From Myroides indicus (GTDB lineage Bacteria; Bacteroidota; Bacteroidia; Flavobacteriales; Flavobacteriaceae): a stretch of DNA of 46,729 nucleotides. Of the stretch, positions 9,356-17,404 are shown piece by piece (the first letter of the stretch is position 1; the number at the start of each line of letters is the position of its first letter). The notes beneath the pieces are model-generated. The model had not been told where the DNA came from. It ran no database searches and worked only from the letters and a program-made list of their open reading frames with translations. Both the position numbers and the translations under genes were made by a program. The stretch spans positions 1-46,729 of the forward strand of contig NZ_SOAG01000025.1 in NCBI RefSeq assembly GCF_004364575.1, written 5' to 3'.

Positions 9356-9853
9356 ATGTCTTATGAACAATATATTTCTCGTTTAGAGAATAAAAGTGTA
9401 TCAGACGCCTTGAGTAGTCGAGTGGGTTTGATTTCCAAAGTTTTAGAAAAGGTTGAAGAAGAAAATAAGTGGAATTACTGCTATGCAGAAAACAAATGGA
9501 CAGCTAAACAAATAGTACAGCATTTGATAGATTGCGAGCGGATTTTTAGTTTTAGAGCGATGCATATTGCAAGAAAAGATGACAACCCGCTATTTTTGTT
9601 TGACGAAAATGAATATGCAAAGGAAGCTGATGTGACTTTAAAATCTCAGTATGATTTATTTAGGGAATATGAATGTCTGATGACAGCCACTTATTTAATG
9701 TATAAAAACTTTGACGAAAATGAATTAAAGCGGTCCGTTGCAGTTGCCGGAAATACAATAAATGTAGAAACCATGGGTAGAATAATTGCGGGGCATAGCC
9801 TCCATCATATGGATATACTTGAAGAAAGGTACTTAAGACAGAAAGTAAAATAA
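9356..9853 (+). CDS. DinB family protein
   Basis: This 165-residue protein of the DinB/YfiT-like four-helix bundle superfamily usually binds a metal through three histidines. Here the likely ligands are H in QIVQHLID (about residue 56) and the pair in AGHSLHHMDILEERYL near the C-terminus. Family members act as thiol-dependent S-transferases or hydrolases (for example bacillithiol transferases), but most are uncharacterised, so function is open. A TATTTTTG -7 element lies 29 bases upstream. The gene ends at a strong bidirectional terminator and is convergent with the ppa remnant. Confidence 0.85.
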   Translation: MSYEQYISRLENKSVSDALSSRVGLISKVLEKVEEENKWNYCYAENKWTAKQIVQHLIDCERIFSFRAMHIARKDDNPLFLFDENEYAKEADVTLKSQYDLFREYECLMTATYLMYKNFDENELKRSVAVAGNTINVETMGRIIAGHSLHHMDILEERYLRQKVK

Positions 9854-9858
9854 AAACA

Positions 9859-9888
9859 CAAGAGGAAACCAAATTCGGTTTCCTCTTG
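9859..9888. terminator. Bidirectional hairpin terminator after the dinB-like gene
   Basis: A perfect 12-bp stem (CAAGAGGAAACC at 9859-9870 with 9877-9888, loop AAATTC) lies between the dinB-like gene and the ppa remnant on the other strand. On the minus strand it would end the ATPase/ppa-remnant transcript; the A-rich left flank gives the T tract. Confidence 0.8.
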
Positions 9889-9889
9889 C

Positions 9890-10104
9890 TTATAAATGTT
9901 TGTTTATGGTTTTTTTATTTAAGATACTAAAAAGTCCCTCTTTTTTGTTTTCAAGATTGTCAAAGCGCTCTTTGCATTCTTTTATCATTTGTACAGCTGC
10001 TGCTTTATTTCCAAATCCATTTGTTGTCACTGTTTTGTTTTCAAGATCTTTGTAAACTTTAAAAAAGTGCTCAACTTCCTTTTTGAAATGTTTGTTAACA
10101 CTTA
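9890..10104 (-). pseudogene. ppa: 5'-truncated soluble inorganic pyrophosphatase remnant
   Basis: The minus strand directly after the P-type ATPase stop codon reads as about 70 residues with no start codon: VNKHFKKEVEHFFKVYKDLE, then NKTVTTNGFGNKAAAVQMI, and KECKERFDNLENKKEGLFSIL before a TAA at 9890-9892. This matches the C-terminal third of family I pyrophosphatases (the HFF.-YKDLE segment including the conserved Tyr-Lys pair). The N-terminal two thirds, with the Asp-rich metal and substrate site, are missing. The homology begins within a few bases of the ATPase stop, so the join looks like a recombination or deletion scar that replaced the front of ppa. It is probably transcribed behind the ATPase but untranslated. 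No intact copy is in the window. Confidence 0.8.
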
Positions 10105-12045
10105 CTATTCAGATTCACTTATGAACTTCATCTTTTGGATTCTGACTGCGTTTAAAATTGCCAAAAGAGCTACGCCTACATCGGCAAATACGGCTTCCCA
10201 CATATTAGCTATACCTCCGGCGCCCAAAATCAATACGATAACTTTAATTACCAATGCAAGCGTAATATTTTGAATTACAATTTTGCGTGTTTCTTTTCCA
10301 ATATGAATTGCTGTAGCAATTTTTGAAGGCTGGTCGGTTTGGATGACCACATCTGCCGTTTCTATAGCAGCATCGCTGCCAAGTCCTCCCATGGCAATAC
10401 CTACGTCACTCAGAGCTAATGCAGGAGCGTCATTAATTCCATCTCCAACAAAAGCTAAGGTATAGTTTGGATTATCGGATTTTAGCTTTTCTATTTCTTT
10501 GACTTTTTGTTCAGGTAAAAGTCCACCTTTGGCAAAGCTTATATTCAACTGCTGAGCTATTTTTTGAGCTATAGTATCTTTATCTCCACTTAGCATTACC
10601 GTTTTTTTGACATTCATTTGATTCATTAGTTCGATAGCTTTTGGAGAATCTTCTTTAATCTGATCGGCGATAGTAATATAACCGATATATTGATTATCTA
10701 GAGCAACGATGACAATGCTTTCTGTAATCTGGTTTATTTGTGTCGGATAATCAATATTAAAATGCTTTAAAAGCGCAGTGTTACCTGCTAAAACAATTTG
10801 ACCATTAATCTCCCCGCTTAATCCTTTTCCTGAGATTTCATGTACATTCTGCGCTATGATTTCAGTAGGAAATGCTTCAACAATTGCCTTGGCTATAGGA
10901 TGAGTAGATTGTTTTTCGATTGAGCCAACGAGTTGCGTGAATTTCTCTTTTTCAATTAAACTTTCTATATTCTGAACTTTAAAAACACCTTCAGTTAGCG
11001 TTCCTGTTTTATCCATAACTACAATATCCACTTTGCTCATCAATTCTAAAAAATTAGAACCTTTAAACAAGATACCGTTTCGTGATGCTGCTCCAATTCC
11101 TCCGAAATAGCCTAATGGAACTGATATAACCAATGCACAAGGACAGGAAATAACTAAAAACACCAATGATCGGTATATCCAGTCTTTCATGATGTAATCG
11201 GATACGAATAAGGCAGGCAGAAAAGCAACAACAATAGCCAGAAAGAAGACAATTGGCGTGTACACTTTGGCAAACTTGCGAATATACAGTTCTGTCGGAG
11301 CTTTTCGAGCACTGGCTTCTTGTACCATTTCAAGTATCTTAGACAAAGAGCTGTCTTGATATAATTTAGTTGTTTTTATTTCTATAACACTTTCCAGATT
11401 AATCATTCCCGCGAGTACACTCTCTCCCTTTTTATGCGAAGCAGGTTTACTTTCTCCGGTCAAAGCAGAGGTGTTGAAACTTCCTTTTTCTGACAACAGT
11501 TCTCCGTCTAAAGGGATTTTTTCACCCGCTTTTACCTGAATGACTTCTCCTATTTCAACTTCTTCAGGATTTATAATAATATATTGGTTATTTCTGAGTA
11601 CAGAGGCTTCGTTAGGTCTGATATCTAATAAGGCTTTTATATTTCCGCGAGCTTTGTTAACAGCTGTTTCCTGAAAAATTTCTCCAATGGTATAAAACAA
11701 CATTACCGCTACTCCTTCAGGGTATTCGCCAATGATAAAAGCACCGATCGTTGCAATACTCATCAGTGAAAATTCATTGAAGAAATCTTTTTTGATTGAT
11801 AATTCTATTGCTTGTCTGAGTACTGGAAAAGCAATTGGCAAATAAGCTAAACTATACCAAATAAGCTGTAAAGTATTGTTCTGAATAAACCAATCGGCTT
11901 TTAGAATGTGTGTAATAAATAATCCGGAAAAGAGAATAAATAAACTTATGCCTGTTGTGAATTTATTATTCATTTTACCGTGATCGTGGTTGTGGTCCTG
12001 ATTGTGATTAGAAGTATCGCAACTGCATGTATGTTGATGTGACAT
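10105..12045 (-). CDS. zntA: Heavy-metal-transporting P1B-type ATPase (Zn/Cd/Co/Pb type)
   Basis: This 646-residue membrane pump exports soft divalent metals with ATP. A short His/Cys-rich N-terminus (HQHTCSCDTSNHNQDHNHDHG) replaces the usual ferredoxin-like metal-binding domain. The remaining parts are in order: membrane helices, actuator loop with TGES (SALTGESKPASH), the CPC metal motif in ISCPCALVISVPLG, phosphorylation site DKTGTLTEG, the HP motif (STHPIAKAI), ATP-binding and hinge AFVGDGINDAPAL, then late membrane segments with a Lys in TLALVIKVIVL and FADVGVALL. The Lys and DxG pair points to the P1B-2 Zn/Cd/Pb subgroup. The stop codon abuts the ppa remnant. A Fur-like box and a -7 element lie just before the ATG. 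The symbol is by subgroup only. Confidence 0.92.
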   Translation of the reverse strand: MSHQHTCSCDTSNHNQDHNHDHGKMNNKFTTGISLFILFSGLFITHILKADWFIQNNTLQLIWYSLAYLPIAFPVLRQAIELSIKKDFFNEFSLMSIATIGAFIIGEYPEGVAVMLFYTIGEIFQETAVNKARGNIKALLDIRPNEASVLRNNQYIIINPEEVEIGEVIQVKAGEKIPLDGELLSEKGSFNTSALTGESKPASHKKGESVLAGMINLESVIEIKTTKLYQDSSLSKILEMVQEASARKAPTELYIRKFAKVYTPIVFFLAIVVAFLPALFVSDYIMKDWIYRSLVFLVISCPCALVISVPLGYFGGIGAASRNGILFKGSNFLELMSKVDIVVMDKTGTLTEGVFKVQNIESLIEKEKFTQLVGSIEKQSTHPIAKAIVEAFPTEIIAQNVHEISGKGLSGEINGQIVLAGNTALLKHFNIDYPTQINQITESIVIVALDNQYIGYITIADQIKEDSPKAIELMNQMNVKKTVMLSGDKDTIAQKIAQQLNISFAKGGLLPEQKVKEIEKLKSDNPNYTLAFVGDGINDAPALALSDVGIAMGGLGSDAAIETADVVIQTDQPSKIATAIHIGKETRKIVIQNITLALVIKVIVLILGAGGIANMWEAVFADVGVALLAILNAVRIQKMKFISESE

Positions 12046-12047
12046 TG

Positions 12048-12081
12048 TAAAAATGATTATCGATTATTTTTATCAAAAATA
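12048..12081 (-). promoter_or_regulatory. Promoter and Fur-family-like operator of the metal ATPase
   Basis: On the minus strand a TATTTTTG -7 element (12074-12081) is followed by AATAATCGATAATCATTTTT. Within it, CGATAATCATTTTTA (12048-12062) matches 11 of 14 arm positions of the 7-1-7 Fur box TGATAATnATTATCA. The site would cover the start of transcription up to the ATG, a repressor position. Two TTGCAA half-sites 5 bases apart (12119-12124, 12130-12135) lie further upstream. This is inference from pattern only; in AT-rich DNA chance matches are common. Confidence 0.35.
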
Positions 12082-12138
12082 CACCCTTATAACCGATATA
12101 AATAATATGCGAGAATGTTTGCAATGCTGTTGCAATAT

Positions 12139-13461
12139 TTAATTCTTTACATAATTCTTTTTAAATGTGTACATTAAAGGAAAACTCCTGCACAGCATCC
12201 AAACAGCAAAGGCAATCCAAATACTGTATAGTTTAAAATTAAAATAATCTAAGAGAAGCAGTGTAGGAATAAAACCACAAAAAGTAGCAAACAAAAGATT
12301 GTTTCTTAAAAATTTAGCATCTCCCATTCCTTTAAAAATTCCGTCATAAATGTAAGCCAAGGCATTAATAGGCTGCATTAAGAGCACTAGCCAAAAGATG
12401 GATGTAAATAAAATATTGACGTCAGGATTTTGATTAAACATCAAACCAATGTGTTTATAAAAGATAAGACATATAGCAATAAGTATAAACGAAATCACTA
12501 CCGCATATTTACTGATATCTTTACTCATAGTCCACATTGTTTTATAGTTTTTTTCTCCTAGTAATTTACCCGAAAAAGCATTGCCGGCACTGGCATAACC
12601 GTCAATAAAAAAAGAAAAAAACAGCCATATATTCATTAAAATGCTCTGTGCCGCAATATAGTTTTTTCCATAATCGGCTGCATAAGCATTTGCCAAATAA
12701 ATAGCTAGATTTAGAGTAGCCGTTCTAATGATAAAGTTAAAACTCATTATAATTAATGGTTTTAGAGAAGGGTTTATTTTCTTTCTTATTTTTAAATTAA
12801 AAGGGGTTTTGGTAAAAAAATAGTAAAAAGCCATACCTAACATAACCGTTTGCGAAATTATACTGGCATACGCCGCACCCTTTACGTGCAGAGGAGGTAT
12901 AATGCCATCTATTCCATATACGAGTATTATATCCAAAACAACATTTAAAAGTGCTCCGGTTAAGCTGCATTTCATAGCCCAAATTGTATTTTGAAGACCT
13001 CTGAAAACACCGTATAACGCAAAAGTAATTAACGTAAGCGGAAACCCCCATGCTCTGATGAGATAGTACTCTTTAGCGTAAACCAAAATCAGTCCTTCTG
13101 CGTTGTATGCCGTAAAAATTTCATGAACAAAAAATGTAGTAGAGAAAAACAAGAGTAAACTCAATATAAAATTGAAAAGAATAGCCTGAGGAACAAGCGT
13201 TTTAACAGCAAAAATCCTTTGTGCTCCCAAATGGTGAGAAACCGTTGCTGAGATAGAAGTCTTTGTTTGTGCAACAATCCAGATTACAGCAGAAAGAAAA
13301 GAACCTACCAAACCAACGGCAGCCAAAGCTTCAACGCTATTTTCTTTGATATTGCCAACAATAGCGATATCCGTTAGTGAAATAATAGATTCTGATATAC
13401 CTGAAAAAATAGCGGGAATGGCTAACTTATTAATATCTCGGAATGTAATTTTATAAATCAC
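12139..13461 (-). CDS. MATE family efflux transporter
   Basis: This 440-residue inner-membrane protein has about 12 hydrophobic segments in two similar halves, as in MatE/DinF exporters that extrude cationic drugs or metabolites against Na+ or H+. Typical points are AIPAIFSGISESIISLTDIAIVG at the N-terminus, SVEALAAVGLVGSFLSAV, AWGFPLTLITFALYGVFRGLQNT, the second-half FIDGYASAGNAFSGKLLG and YIYDGIFKGMGDAKFLR. The start places the first helix directly after MIYKITFRDINK. The substrate is unknown. It lies upstream of the metal ATPase on the same strand with 93 bases between, in which the ATPase has its own promoter signals. Confidence 0.93.
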   Translation of the reverse strand: MIYKITFRDINKLAIPAIFSGISESIISLTDIAIVGNIKENSVEALAAVGLVGSFLSAVIWIVAQTKTSISATVSHHLGAQRIFAVKTLVPQAILFNFILSLLLFFSTTFFVHEIFTAYNAEGLILVYAKEYYLIRAWGFPLTLITFALYGVFRGLQNTIWAMKCSLTGALLNVVLDIILVYGIDGIIPPLHVKGAAYASIISQTVMLGMAFYYFFTKTPFNLKIRKKINPSLKPLIIMSFNFIIRTATLNLAIYLANAYAADYGKNYIAAQSILMNIWLFFSFFIDGYASAGNAFSGKLLGEKNYKTMWTMSKDISKYAVVISFILIAICLIFYKHIGLMFNQNPDVNILFTSIFWLVLLMQPINALAYIYDGIFKGMGDAKFLRNNLLFATFCGFIPTLLLLDYFNFKLYSIWIAFAVWMLCRSFPLMYTFKKNYVKN

Positions 13462-13512
13462 TTTTAATTAATCTAATATTAAGAAATACAAAGCTCGCTA
13501 AAAATAGACCAA

Positions 13513-13548
13513 TAAAAAAACACCTCTGCAAGATGAGTGCAGAGGTGT
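13513..13548 (-). terminator. Rho-independent terminator of ompW
   Basis: A perfect 11-bp stem (13520-13530 with 13538-13548, loop AGATGAG) is followed on the minus strand by a run of seven T residues. It separates ompW from the MATE gene downstream. Confidence 0.85.
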
Positions 13549-13568
13549 AAAAAGTTTTTTATAAAGAT

Positions 13569-14273
13569 TTAAAAACGCATTCCTACACCAAACCCTATCA
13601 ACATTGGGTCTAATTTTACCTTTGCCGGTATTTTTAATTCATTTATCGGTGCTTCCGAAGATAATAAATTGGATGCATCAACCGTTACGTCTGTTTTTAA
13701 GAACAGTTTTTTAAAGTCAACGTTGATAAAGAATTTTTCTGTTAAATCAATATCAAATCCAAACTGATACCCCCATCCAAATTTATTGTCATATTTGATA
13801 TCTTGAGCAGCACCTGATTTTTCATTGTAAAAAATAGTATAGTTTGCTCCAATTCCGACATAAGGTTTAAAAATATCACCAAATTTATGATGGTATTGAA
13901 TCATTAAAGTGGGAGGGAGCAGCCAAACACTGCCTAAATCTACATTGGCAGTAGCCGGACCATTAACAACAGGTGGTAAATCCAAAGTAGACCCTATAGT
14001 TCCTACAGTGTGTTTTGATGTCCCTAAAATTAACTCAGCCGCTAGATTTTCAGTAAAAAAATAGGTAAAATCCAATTCAGGAATAAAATTGTTGTTCACG
14101 TCAATTTGTCCTCCAATAGAACTGATGTCAGCCTTGTTGTGCGGAATTACTCCGACACCGCGAAGACGCATCTGCCATTTATAAGTTTCTTTGTTTGTTG
14201 TTGTTTCTTGAGCAAATGCAGAACTGCCGAACAGTAAAGTTGCTCCAATCAGTGATAAAAATAATCTTTTCAT
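13569..14273 (-). CDS. ompW: OmpW family outer-membrane beta-barrel protein
   Basis: This 234-residue protein has a cleavable signal (about 1-21, ending SSAFA|Q). The mature part fits an eight-stranded OmpW barrel: WQMRLRGVGVIPH, the NNNFIPELDFTYFFTENLAAELILGTSKH motif, VWLLPPTLMIQYHH, FKPYVGIGANYTIFY, GYQFGFDIDLTEKFFINVDFKKLFL, and a last strand LIGFGVGMRF with terminal Phe. OmpW proteins form narrow hydrophobic channels; their cargo is debated, and here nothing indicates it. It is a single-gene unit with its own terminator. Confidence 0.9.
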   Translation of the reverse strand: MKRLFLSLIGATLLFGSSAFAQETTTNKETYKWQMRLRGVGVIPHNKADISSIGGQIDVNNNFIPELDFTYFFTENLAAELILGTSKHTVGTIGSTLDLPPVVNGPATANVDLGSVWLLPPTLMIQYHHKFGDIFKPYVGIGANYTIFYNEKSGAAQDIKYDNKFGWGYQFGFDIDLTEKFFINVDFKKLFLKTDVTVDASNLLSSEAPINELKIPAKVKLDPMLIGFGVGMRF

Positions 14274-14417
14274 ATTTTCTGTTTTTAACTACTGCAAATA
14301 TTGGAGTAATAAACAGGGATAAAAATGATTTTTATCATTTGATTTTCAAAAATTAATAAGTTATATTTATAATTGTCTATAAAGGAATTTTAATCGTAAA
14401 AATAAAAGAGTTTAAAG

Positions 14418-14774
14418 ATGAAAACACTAGTAATAGGAGCTTCCAAAAATCCGGAGCGGTATTCTTTTAAAGCAATTAATATGCTAAGAGAGTATGATCA
14501 TGAAGTGGTTGCCGTGGGATTAAAAATAGCAACAGTAGGCGATGTTGAAATACAAACTGGTCAACCTGATTTTAGAAATATAGATACTGTAACCTTATAT
14601 ATCAACCCCAAACGGCAACAGGATTTTTATCATTATATTATTGGCTTAAAACCACGTCGCGTAATATTTAATCCCGGTACTGAAAATACAGATTTTTATA
14701 CTTTGCTAGAACAGAATGGAATCTGTTTTGAAGAAGCCTGTACGTTAGTCTTGCTGCGCACTAACCAATTTTGA
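14418..14774 (+). CDS. CoA-binding domain protein (YccU-like)
   Basis: This 118-residue single-domain protein has a Rossmann-type CoA-binding fold (CoA_binding_2). It shows the N-terminal strand-loop TLVIGASKNPERYSFKAINML, VVAVGLKIATVGDVEIQ, the DTVTLYINPKRQQDFYHYI helix and the RRVIFNPGTEN motif. Stand-alone members are widespread and of unknown role. The 3' end overlaps the convergent symporter gene by 30 bases, so no terminator can sit between them. Confidence 0.88.
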   Translation: MKTLVIGASKNPERYSFKAINMLREYDHEVVAVGLKIATVGDVEIQTGQPDFRNIDTVTLYINPKRQQDFYHYIIGLKPRRVIFNPGTENTDFYTLLEQNGICFEEACTLVLLRTNQF

Positions 14775-16253
14775 TTTTTTACTGATGACAAATAAAAGTA
14801 TAACAGTAAGAGTTCCGTTAATTAAAATTAATTCATTGTCAAAAACATATCCATTAAATATTTTTTCTGACTTATTGCTTAGCCAAAGTGTTATAAATGG
14901 TGAAGCCAAGCAGATATAAGGAACTAATTTATCTTTAATCGTTCTGTTTTTAAAGAAGATGGCAAAGCCGAATAATCCTAAAAGCGGTCCGTAGGTATAA
15001 GAGGCAATTTTAAAAATCATACTCACTACTGAAGCATTGTTAAGAGCATTGAACAAAATAATGGTTAGAAACATCAAAAATGAAAAGCCAAAATGTACCC
15101 ATTTTCGTTTTAAAACATTTGCAGGATTTTCTTTTTGTTTATCCATATTCAAAAAGTCAATACAGAAAGAGGTAGTAAGTGCCGTAAGAGCCGAATCTGT
15201 TGTAGCAAATGTTGCTGCGGTAAGTCCCAGTAAAAATATGATTGCAGGAATAATTGAAAAATGATGAAATGCAATTTCGGGAAACAGCAAATCTGTTCTT
15301 GGTTTTCCTGTTATAGTATCCAGAGGAATATCTATACCCAACTTGTTGGCATAGATATAAAGTAGAGCGCCTACACCTAAAAAAAACAGATTAATAATGA
15401 CAAAAATTACGGTAAAAGAATACATGTTCTTTTGAGCTTCTTTGATGTTTTTACAGCTGAGGTTTTTTTGCATTAAATCCTGATCGAGTCCTACCATAGC
15501 AAGGGTAACAAAAATACCGCCGATAAATTGCTTAAAAAAGTTATAGCGATTAGAAATAAAGTCTTCCCAAAAGAAAATTTTAGAATAGTTGCTGTTTTTA
15601 ACGGTGTCGAAAGCTTCTACTATGCCTAAATCCAAACTGTGACAGATAAAGAAAATAGTGAATATAACCGAAGATACTAAAAAAAAAGTCTGTAGCGTAT
15701 CAGTTATAATAATGGTTTTCAACCCTCCTTTGTAGGTGTAGGCATAAATGAGTAAAAGAGCAATTAATACCGTCGCAAAAAATGGAATTCCATAATAGTC
15801 AAAAACATATCGCTGCAATACAATAACTACCAGATATAATCGGAATGCTGATCCAATAGTACGGCTGAGCAAAAAGATAAGAGCAGCCGATCTGTAACTG
15901 TAAAAACCTAGTTTTTTTTCGATATAAGTATAAATGGAAATAAGATTAAACTTATAATACAAGGGTAAAAGAACAGTCGCTGTCAAGATAAAGCCCACAG
16001 CATTACCCAATACAAACTGAAAATATTTAAACTGTTCGCCGCCAGGTGAGCCTACCTCTCCCGGAACGGATATGAAGGTAACTCCCGACAGCGCCGTACC
16101 AATCATTCCAAAAGCAACCAAATACCATTTAGCATTTTTGTTTGCACTGAAAAAAGCATTATTACTACTGTCTTTTTTACTGACGAATTGAGAAATTGCA
16201 ATAAGTATTCCAAAATAAACGACAATAATTGTAATAATGGTTAAAGGAGTCAT
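14745..16253 (-). CDS. Sodium:solute symporter (SSS family)
   Basis: This 502-residue membrane transporter has about 13 hydrophobic segments in the SSS/LeuT-fold order. Recognisable points are GMIGTALSGVTFISVPGEVG (first repeat, unwound helix region), RTIGSAFRLYLVVIVLQRYVF, YTYKGGLKTIIITDTLQTFFL (family signature), GLDQDLMQKNLSCKN, and AATFATTDSALTALTTSFCIDFL with the Thr/Ser cluster typical of the Na2 site. Bacteroidota members of this group have unassigned substrates. TTTG-N21-TACATTTG (minus, 16286-16318) is a plausible promoter. The 3' end overlaps the CoA-binding gene. Confidence 0.92.
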   Translation of the reverse strand: MTPLTIITIIVVYFGILIAISQFVSKKDSSNNAFFSANKNAKWYLVAFGMIGTALSGVTFISVPGEVGSPGGEQFKYFQFVLGNAVGFILTATVLLPLYYKFNLISIYTYIEKKLGFYSYRSAALIFLLSRTIGSAFRLYLVVIVLQRYVFDYYGIPFFATVLIALLLIYAYTYKGGLKTIIITDTLQTFFLVSSVIFTIFFICHSLDLGIVEAFDTVKNSNYSKIFFWEDFISNRYNFFKQFIGGIFVTLAMVGLDQDLMQKNLSCKNIKEAQKNMYSFTVIFVIINLFFLGVGALLYIYANKLGIDIPLDTITGKPRTDLLFPEIAFHHFSIIPAIIFLLGLTAATFATTDSALTALTTSFCIDFLNMDKQKENPANVLKRKWVHFGFSFLMFLTIILFNALNNASVVSMIFKIASYTYGPLLGLFGFAIFFKNRTIKDKLVPYICLASPFITLWLSNKSEKIFNGYVFDNELILINGTLTVILLFVISKKSKLVSAQQD

Positions 16254-16285
16254 AATTTGTGTATTGTATTTGGACTGATAATTTT

Positions 16286-16318
16286 CAAATGTAAATCTTT
16301 TTTTATTTCACTTCCAAA
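16286..16318 (-). promoter_or_regulatory. Promoter of the sodium:solute symporter gene
   Basis: On the minus strand TTTG (16315-16318) is followed after 21 bases by TACATTTG (16286-16293), both elements of the Bacteroidota -33/-7 consensus. The ATG lies 32 bases further on. Confidence 0.5.
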
Positions 16319-16390
16319 GAAAGCTTCTTTTAAAGAATAAAAATTAAATTAACCCCTTTTGAAAAATCATGGAATAAAGCGTTACTTTTA

Positions 16391-16398
16391 TATCTTTG
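16391..16398 (+). promoter_or_regulatory. -7 element TATCTTTG four bases before recR
   Basis: A perfect TAnnTTTG match ends 4 bases before the ATG of recR. If used, transcription would start at or next to the start codon, giving a leaderless mRNA. No -33 TTTG at normal spacing was found (the nearest TTG is 29 bases upstream). Confidence 0.4.
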
Positions 16399-16402
16399 CC
16401 GT

Positions 16403-17023
16403 ATGGAATTTCCTTCAAAATTATTAGAAAAAGCAGTAGATGAAATTTCTCAGCTTCCCGGAATAGGAAAGCGCACAGCCTTGCGCTTAATGTTACATTT
16501 ATTAAAACAGCCCGAAGACCAAACCAATCGGCTGACTGAAGCGCTGACAAAAATGCGCCAAGACATTATATTTTGTAAAAGCTGTCACAATATTTCCGAT
16601 AAAGAAATATGTGATATTTGCAGTAATCCTGCGCGTGACCATCAGACGATTTGTGTTGTAGAAGACATCCGTGATGTAATGGCACTTGAAAATACGCGGT
16701 TGTTTAAGGGGATTTATCACGTTTTGGGAGGAAAAATATCTCCTATTGACGGTATCGGACCCAGCCAGTTAAATATTCAGTCTTTGATTGATAAAGTCAA
16801 AAAAGGAGAAGTGAAAGAAATTATTTTTGCCTTAAGTTCTACTATGGAAGGCGATACTACCAATTTTTATATTTATAAGCATGTAAAAGATTTTGAAATT
16901 ATAACTTCTACCATTGCCCGAGGAATATCTGTAGGTGATGAACTTGAATACGCTGATGAGGTAACGCTTGGCAGAAGCCTGATACATCGCGTTCCATTTG
17001 AAAGTGCTTTTAAAGCTGTTTAG
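16403..17023 (+). CDS. recR: Recombination mediator protein RecR
   Basis: RecR (206 aa) with RecO/RecF loads RecA on gapped, SSB-coated DNA. The full architecture is present: helix-hairpin-helix [17 protein letters not shown] (about 17-35), a four-cysteine zinc finger CKSC...CDIC (about 58-73), a Toprim domain beginning [14 protein letters not shown], and the C-terminal Walker-B-like and wing part ending [17 protein letters not shown]. The length is usual. It is divergent from the symporter gene, with 149 bases between the two starts. Confidence 0.97.
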   Translation: MEFPSKLLEKAVDEISQLPGIGKRTALRLMLHLLKQPEDQTNRLTEALTKMRQDIIFCKSCHNISDKEICDICSNPARDHQTICVVEDIRDVMALENTRLFKGIYHVLGGKISPIDGIGPSQLNIQSLIDKVKKGEVKEIIFALSSTMEGDTTNFYIYKHVKDFEIITSTIARGISVGDELEYADEVTLGRSLIHRVPFESAFKAV

Positions 17024-17052
17024 AATTTTTGCCTCACATCCAAAATATTTCT

Positions 17053-17090
17053 TTGACAATTTTAATGTTAAAATTGTCAAGCTATTTTTA
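17053..17090 (+). terminator. Long inverted repeat downstream of recR
   Basis: A perfect 13-bp inverted repeat (TTGACAATTTTAA at 17053-17065 and its complement at 17068-17080, with 2 bases between) is followed by GCTATTTTTAAC. It most simply acts as the recR terminator. The stem is AT-rich and the T-tract short, so an operator role cannot be excluded. Confidence 0.55.
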
Positions 17091-17105
17091 ACACTAAAAT
17101 AATTA

Positions 17106-17132
17106 TTAGATTCGTCTAAATTTGTAATTTTG
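17106..17132 (+). promoter_or_regulatory. DtxR/MntR-like operator overlapping -7 elements of feoAB
   Basis: TTAGATTCGTCTAA (17106-17119) is a 5-4-5 inverted repeat resembling metal-dependent DtxR/IdeR-type boxes (TTAGGTTAGCCTAA). It overlaps TAAATTTG (17117-17124), with TAATTTTG (17125-17132) directly after; both fit TAnnTTTG. The position suits iron-dependent repression of feoAB. The regulator itself is not in the window. Confidence 0.4.
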
Positions 17133-17155
17133 TAAATCTAAATTAAAGGTTTTTA

Positions 17156-17389
17156 ATGAATCTAGCGGAATTGAAAATAGGCGAAACGGCAATTATCAAC
17201 GGAATTAAAAGAGAATGTCCTGCAGAAGTGCATCAGCGCTTCCTTGATTTGGGATTTGTATCAGGTACAATTATTGCTGTGCACAATATCAGTCCGCTAA
17301 AAGATCCAGTAGCTTATTTAATTTACAATACAATTATTTCACTCAGAAACGAAGATGCCCAAATGGTGTTGATTTCTAAGGTTAATTAA
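17156..17389 (+). CDS. feoA: Ferrous iron transport protein A (FeoA)
   Basis: This 77-residue cytoplasmic SH3-like protein assists FeoB. It shows the FeoA pattern: LAELKIGETAIINGI, then the VHQRFLDLGFVSGTIIAVHNISPLKDPVAYLI core, and a closing strand TIISLRNEDAQMVLI. It precedes feoB by 15 bases and is surely co-transcribed. A separate FeoA rather than a fused FeoAB is seen here. An operator-like repeat lies upstream. Confidence 0.93.
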   Translation: MNLAELKIGETAIINGIKRECPAEVHQRFLDLGFVSGTIIAVHNISPLKDPVAYLIYNTIISLRNEDAQMVLISKVN

Positions 17390-17404
17390 AATAGAGAAAG
17401 GAAA

